From assembly GCA_030673995.1 (NCBI GenBank), contig DAOUYU010000091.1, forward strand, positions 1 through 6,977: a DNA stretch of 6,977 nt, read 5' to 3'. This document shows positions 4,802-6,977 of the stretch, piece by piece. Position numbers and translations under genes: made by a program. The number at the start of each line of letters is the position of its first letter. The first letter of the stretch is position 1. The stretch is from Candidatus Aminicenantota bacterium. GTDB taxonomy: Bacteria; Acidobacteriota; Aminicenantia; Aminicenantales; Aminicenantaceae. The notes below the pieces were generated by a model that was given only the letters and a program-made list of their open reading frames with translations, did not search any database and was not told the DNA's origin.

Positions 4802-6719
4802 GAAAGCTTTCTACATCACAACCCCTATTTACTACGTCAATGATGTCCCTCATATAGGACATGCATACACCACCATTATTGCCGATACCATCACCCGCTA
4901 TAAAAAGCTCCTGGGAAAGGACGTCTTCTTCCTCACCGGAACAGATGAGCATGGACAGAAAGTGGAAAAGGCAGCAACAGAAAAGGGATTACAGCCGATT
5001 GAACTGGCAGACCAGGTGGTAGAAAGATATAAGCATTTATGGAAGGCCCTCCACATATCCTATGATTTTTTCATTCGTACGACTGAATCCTTCCATGAAA
5101 AAGGCGTACAAAAGATTTTTCGCAAACTCAAGGATAAGGGAGATATTTACAAAGGAATCTATAAAGGATGGTATTGTGTTTCGAATGAACATTACCTGGC
5201 CGATGATGTTCCTCTGGAGAAAGGCGGATACAAGATCTGCCCGGATTGTGGCACAAAAGCCAATATTGTCTCTGAAGATTGCTATTACTTTAAACTTTCA
5301 GCCTACCAGAAGCCCCTTCTTGATTTCTATGCTAAAAATCCCAATTTTGTACGCCCCTCAAGCCGAATGAATGAAGTCGTAAGTTTCGTCAAGCAAGGAC
5401 TGAAAGACTTAAGCATCACCCGAACAACGATCAAGTGGGGAATTCCTGTACCGGATGACTCCGACCACACCATCTATGTCTGGTTTGACGCACTGCACAA
5501 TTACCTGACAGGAATAGGGTACGATTGGAACATGGAGAATTTTAATAAATTCTGGCCGGCAACTGTTCATCTCATAGGAAAAGATATCCTGAGATTTCAT
5601 GCGATTTTCTGGCCTGCATTTCTCCTGGCTGCAGAATTCCCACTCCCCCAAACTGTCTTTGGACACGGCTGGTGGTTAAAAGATAAAACAAAAATGTCCA
5701 AATCCAAGGGCAATGTGCTTGATCCCCATATTATTCTCAAAACGTTCGGAGCCGATCCCTTACGCTACTTTTTGCTGCGAGAAATCCCTATCGGCCTTGA
5801 TGGTAACTTTTCCCACGAAGGATTTATTCACCGCGTGAATTCTGATCTAGCCAATGACCTGGGAAATCTGGTCCACCGCACACTGACCATGATCCAGAAC
5901 TTTTTTAGCGGAAAAATCGAAGATATAGACAAAGAAGGGAAAAAGGATAAAGACCTCCGTCTGAGATTCGAAGAACTTAAAGAAAAAGTTTTCAAATTCT
6001 ACGAAGATTATGCTCTCAATAAAGCACTCGAAGAAATCTGGGTTTACATCAGGTCGGTCAACAGATATCTGGCCGATAACGAACCCTGGAAATTGGCTAA
6101 AGACGAGTCCAAAAGGAAAAGGCTGGGAAGAATCCTATACCAGGCTACAGCAGCTCTCAGGGTTATAAGCTGTCTTCTCTATCCTGTCATGCCTGACTCT
6201 TCAGAAAAAATCTGGGATCTTCTTGGAGAAGAAAAACCCATAAGCGATGTTTCATTCTCAGGGTTAAAAATCGAAAACCTGAAGCTCGGCCAAATAACAA
6301 AAAAACCCTATCCTCTTTTTCCGAGGATTTCATTAAAAGATTTTTTAAAGGAAGAGAAAACTCAGCCTGTTTCATCTCAAAAGGAGGAAAAAATGGAATA
6401 CATCACCTTTGATGAATTTAAAAGCATGGACCTCCGAGTCGGGGAAATTCTTAAAGCAGAAAAAGTTGAAGGTACAGATAAGCTCATCAAGATGGAAGCC
6501 GACATCGGAACAGAAACACGAACGATAGTGGCAGGAGTAGCCGATGCCTATTCTCCTGAGGAACTGGTGGGAAAGAAGGTCATAATGATCGTTAATCTGA
6601 AGCCGGCAGTCATCCGGGGAATCGAATCCAAGGGAATGCTCCTGGCTGCGGAAGTGGAGGGAAAAGCCTCTATTCCGTTCTTTGATAAAGATATTCCCCC
6701 GGGTTCCAAGGTTGTGTAG
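4785..6719 (+). CDS. metG: Methionyl-tRNA synthetase with C-terminal tRNA-binding domain
   Basis: This class I synthetase attaches methionine to elongator and initiator tRNA(Met) using ATP. The 644 residues hold an N-terminal Rossmann catalytic domain with HIGH at 23-26 and KMSKS at 303-307, an inserted zinc knuckle around 131-155, a helical anticodon-binding domain (about 350-500), a Lys/Glu-rich linker (about 515-537), and a C-terminal Trbp111-like OB-fold (EYITFDEF from about 538 to the end), which aids tRNA binding and dimerisation. In the zinc knuckle Cys131, Cys152 and Cys155 are present, but the position expected for the fourth ligand is Asn134 (YCVSN instead of YCxxC). The start is GTG, eight bases after AAAGGAGG (4769-4776) lying inside folE. 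The gene overlaps folE by 17 bases and is probably the last gene of the operon. Length is normal for the two-part form. Confidence 0.97.
   Translation: MAEKSKKAFYITTPIYYVNDVPHIGHAYTTIIADTITRYKKLLGKDVFFLTGTDEHGQKVEKAATEKGLQPIELADQVVERYKHLWKALHISYDFFIRTTESFHEKGVQKIFRKLKDKGDIYKGIYKGWYCVSNEHYLADDVPLEKGGYKICPDCGTKANIVSEDCYYFKLSAYQKPLLDFYAKNPNFVRPSSRMNEVVSFVKQGLKDLSITRTTIKWGIPVPDDSDHTIYVWFDALHNYLTGIGYDWNMENFNKFWPATVHLIGKDILRFHAIFWPAFLLAAEFPLPQTVFGHGWWLKDKTKMSKSKGNVLDPHIILKTFGADPLRYFLLREIPIGLDGNFSHEGFIHRVNSDLANDLGNLVHRTLTMIQNFFSGKIEDIDKEGKKDKDLRLRFEELKEKVFKFYEDYALNKALEEIWVYIRSVNRYLADNEPWKLAKDESKRKRLGRILYQATAALRVISCLLYPVMPDSSEKIWDLLGEEKPISDVSFSGLKIENLKLGQITKKPYPLFPRISLKDFLKEEKTQPVSSQKEEKMEYITFDEFKSMDLRVGEILKAEKVEGTDKLIKMEADIGTETRTIVAGVADAYSPEELVGKKVIMIVNLKPAVIRGIESKGMLLAAEVEGKASIPFFDKDIPPGSKVV
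6381..6395 (+). promoter_or_regulatory. Internal ribosome-binding site and ATG within metG
   Basis: AAGGAGG (6381-6387) is followed after five bases by an in-frame ATG (6393-6395, Met537). This is a near-ideal initiation site at the boundary between the linker and the C-terminal tRNA-binding domain. Initiation here would yield a free 108-residue Trbp111-like protein. The motif could also arise by chance from Lys-Glu-Glu-Lys codons. Confidence 0.35.
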
Positions 6720-6760
6720 GATCGCTCCTTACAGTCGCTTAAAAAGACATTTTTTTCTAA

Positions 6761-6794
6761 GAGATCGCCGCGTCGCTTAGCTCCACGCGATGAC
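6761..6794 (-). repeat. Dispersed palindromic repeat of the GTCATTGCGAG...GCAATCTC type
   Basis: The minus strand begins GTCATCGCGTGGAGC and ends GGCGATCTC, closely resembling an imperfect palindrome (GTCATTGCGAG ... GCAATCTC) scattered through intergenic DNA of many unrelated bacteria. Its read-through gives the familiar spurious peptide SSRGAKRRGD. ATCGC (6764-6768) and GCGAT (6787-6791) form the core inverted arms. The family assignment comes from memory of the pattern and not from a search. Confidence 0.65.
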
Positions 6795-6803
6795 ACTGGA
6801 ATA

Positions 6804-6880
6804 ATTGCGTCTGTATTAGTAAATTGCGGTTATGTTAATAAACCTGGATTATTCAGGTAAATTGCGTTTGTGTTAGTAAA
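6804..6880 (+). repeat. Imperfect direct repeats with 19-bp period
   Basis: Three 20-base copies are visible: ATTGCGTCTGTATTAGTAAA (6804-6823), ATTGCGGTTATGTTAATAAA (6823-6842) and ATTGCGTTTGTGTTAGTAAA (6861-6880). The start-to-start distances are 19 and 38, so the array keeps a 19-bp register. The missing third unit (6842-6860) is replaced by the near-palindrome containing the 13-mer. The last copy ends directly against the ATG of the following gene. The layout resembles iterons or an array of regulator sites. Confidence 0.7.
6843..6855 (+). repeat. 13-mer CCTGGATTATTCA, copy 3, within a near-palindrome
   Basis: This exact copy lies 25 bases before the ATG of the downstream gene, on its sense strand. 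Here it is part of ACCTGGATTATTCAGGT (6842-6858), whose outer arms ACCTG and CAGGT are perfectly symmetric about base 6850; 14 of 17 positions obey the symmetry. Confidence 0.75.
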
Positions 6881-6977
6881 ATGAAAAGAAGAAATTTCTT
6901 GTCTTCCTGTTTTGGTGCCTTCGCTGGCATGGAAGCAATTCTTTACACACGGAAGCTCAGAGTCTGGCCAGAAAATC
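6881..6977 (+). CDS. Putative Tat-exported protein, N-terminal fragment (runs off the window)
   Basis: From the ATG at 6881 the frame is open to the window edge (32 codons). The N-terminus MKRRNFLSSCFGAFAGM has a twin-arginine motif (RRNFL) followed by a short, moderately hydrophobic Gly/Ala/Phe stretch, as in Tat signal peptides; basic residues return at about 24-27. If so, the protein is folded in the cytoplasm, often around a cofactor, and exported. The function cannot be read from what remains. No Shine-Dalgarno is visible: the ATG abuts the last 19-bp-period repeat (GTTAGTAAA). An in-frame stop at 6839-6841 and the lack of other ATG codons make 6881 the only reasonable start. A non-exported Arg-rich N-terminus remains possible. 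Confidence 0.5.
   Translation, partial: MKRRNFLSSCFGAFAGMEAILYTRKLRVWPEN

Larger units (their letters stand above)
6720..6880. other. Repeat-rich intergenic region after metG
   Basis: No gene is credible here. In order it holds a segment reading ATCGCTCC and CAGTCGCTT that loosely echoes the next repeat, a seven-base T-run (6750-6756) that may help end the metG transcript although no stable stem precedes it, a dispersed palindromic repeat (6761-6794), and a 19-bp-period array (6804-6880) enclosing the 13-mer repeat. No convincing -35/-10 pair was found for the downstream gene. Confidence 0.6.

Noticed and set aside
6734..6757. Intrinsic terminator after metG (GTC...GAC before a T-run)
   Set aside because: Only three base pairs form before the seven T residues; I could not build a stable stem.
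6548..6796. Minus-strand open frame of 82 codons at the end of metG
   Set aside because: Its first residues (SSRGAKRRGD) are a translation of the intergenic palindromic repeat and the rest is antisense to the conserved metG tRNA-binding domain.

Overview
The window is about 7 kb of bacterial DNA with moderate G+C (mid-40s percent by eye), tightly packed housekeeping genes, Shine-Dalgarno sites and a mix of ATG and GTG starts. The gene content (an MTA phosphorylase next to a PfkB kinase, a class III-type sirtuin, LarC, FolE and a two-part methionyl-tRNA synthetase, then what looks like a Tat-exported protein) does not fix the taxon. The style of the kinase and the dispersed repeats recall uncultured groups such as Aminicenantota or Acidobacteriota, but that is a guess.

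Layout. Bases 1-35 hold the first 11 codons of an unidentified minus-strand gene, followed by an AT-rich gap (36-228). On the minus strand come mtnP (start 2063, end 1182) and, downstream of it, a PfkB-family kinase (1146-229); these probably form one transcript. A 138-bp divergent intergenic region (2064-2201) carries credible promoters for both directions. On the plus strand, a sirtuin (2202-2951), larC (2969-4147), folE (GTG start at 4220, end 4801) and metG (GTG start at 4785, end 6719) follow closely. folE and metG overlap by 17 bases, so these four probably form an operon. A 161-bp repeat-rich gap (6720-6880) separates metG from the start of a plus-strand gene with a twin-arginine-like N-terminus, cut off by the window end.

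How the genes fit together. MtnP phosphorolyses methylthioadenosine, the by-product of polyamine synthesis, and MetG charges methionine. FolE opens the pterin/folate route, LarC inserts nickel into a pyridinium cofactor, and the sirtuin consumes NAD. This is a loose cofactor/methionine/nucleotide theme and not one clear pathway.

The least ordinary signals are non-coding. An exact 13-mer, CCTGGATTATTCA, occurs in three intergenic sites, always on the sense strand of the neighbouring gene. At 6842-6858 it forms a near-palindrome embedded in an array of imperfect repeats with a 19-bp period. A perfect 15-bp dyad lies just upstream of folE. A strong internal ribosome-binding site sits at the boundary of the tRNA-binding domain in metG. 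No CRISPR array, intact mobile element, tRNA or rRNA was seen, and I did not find a clear new multi-gene system.
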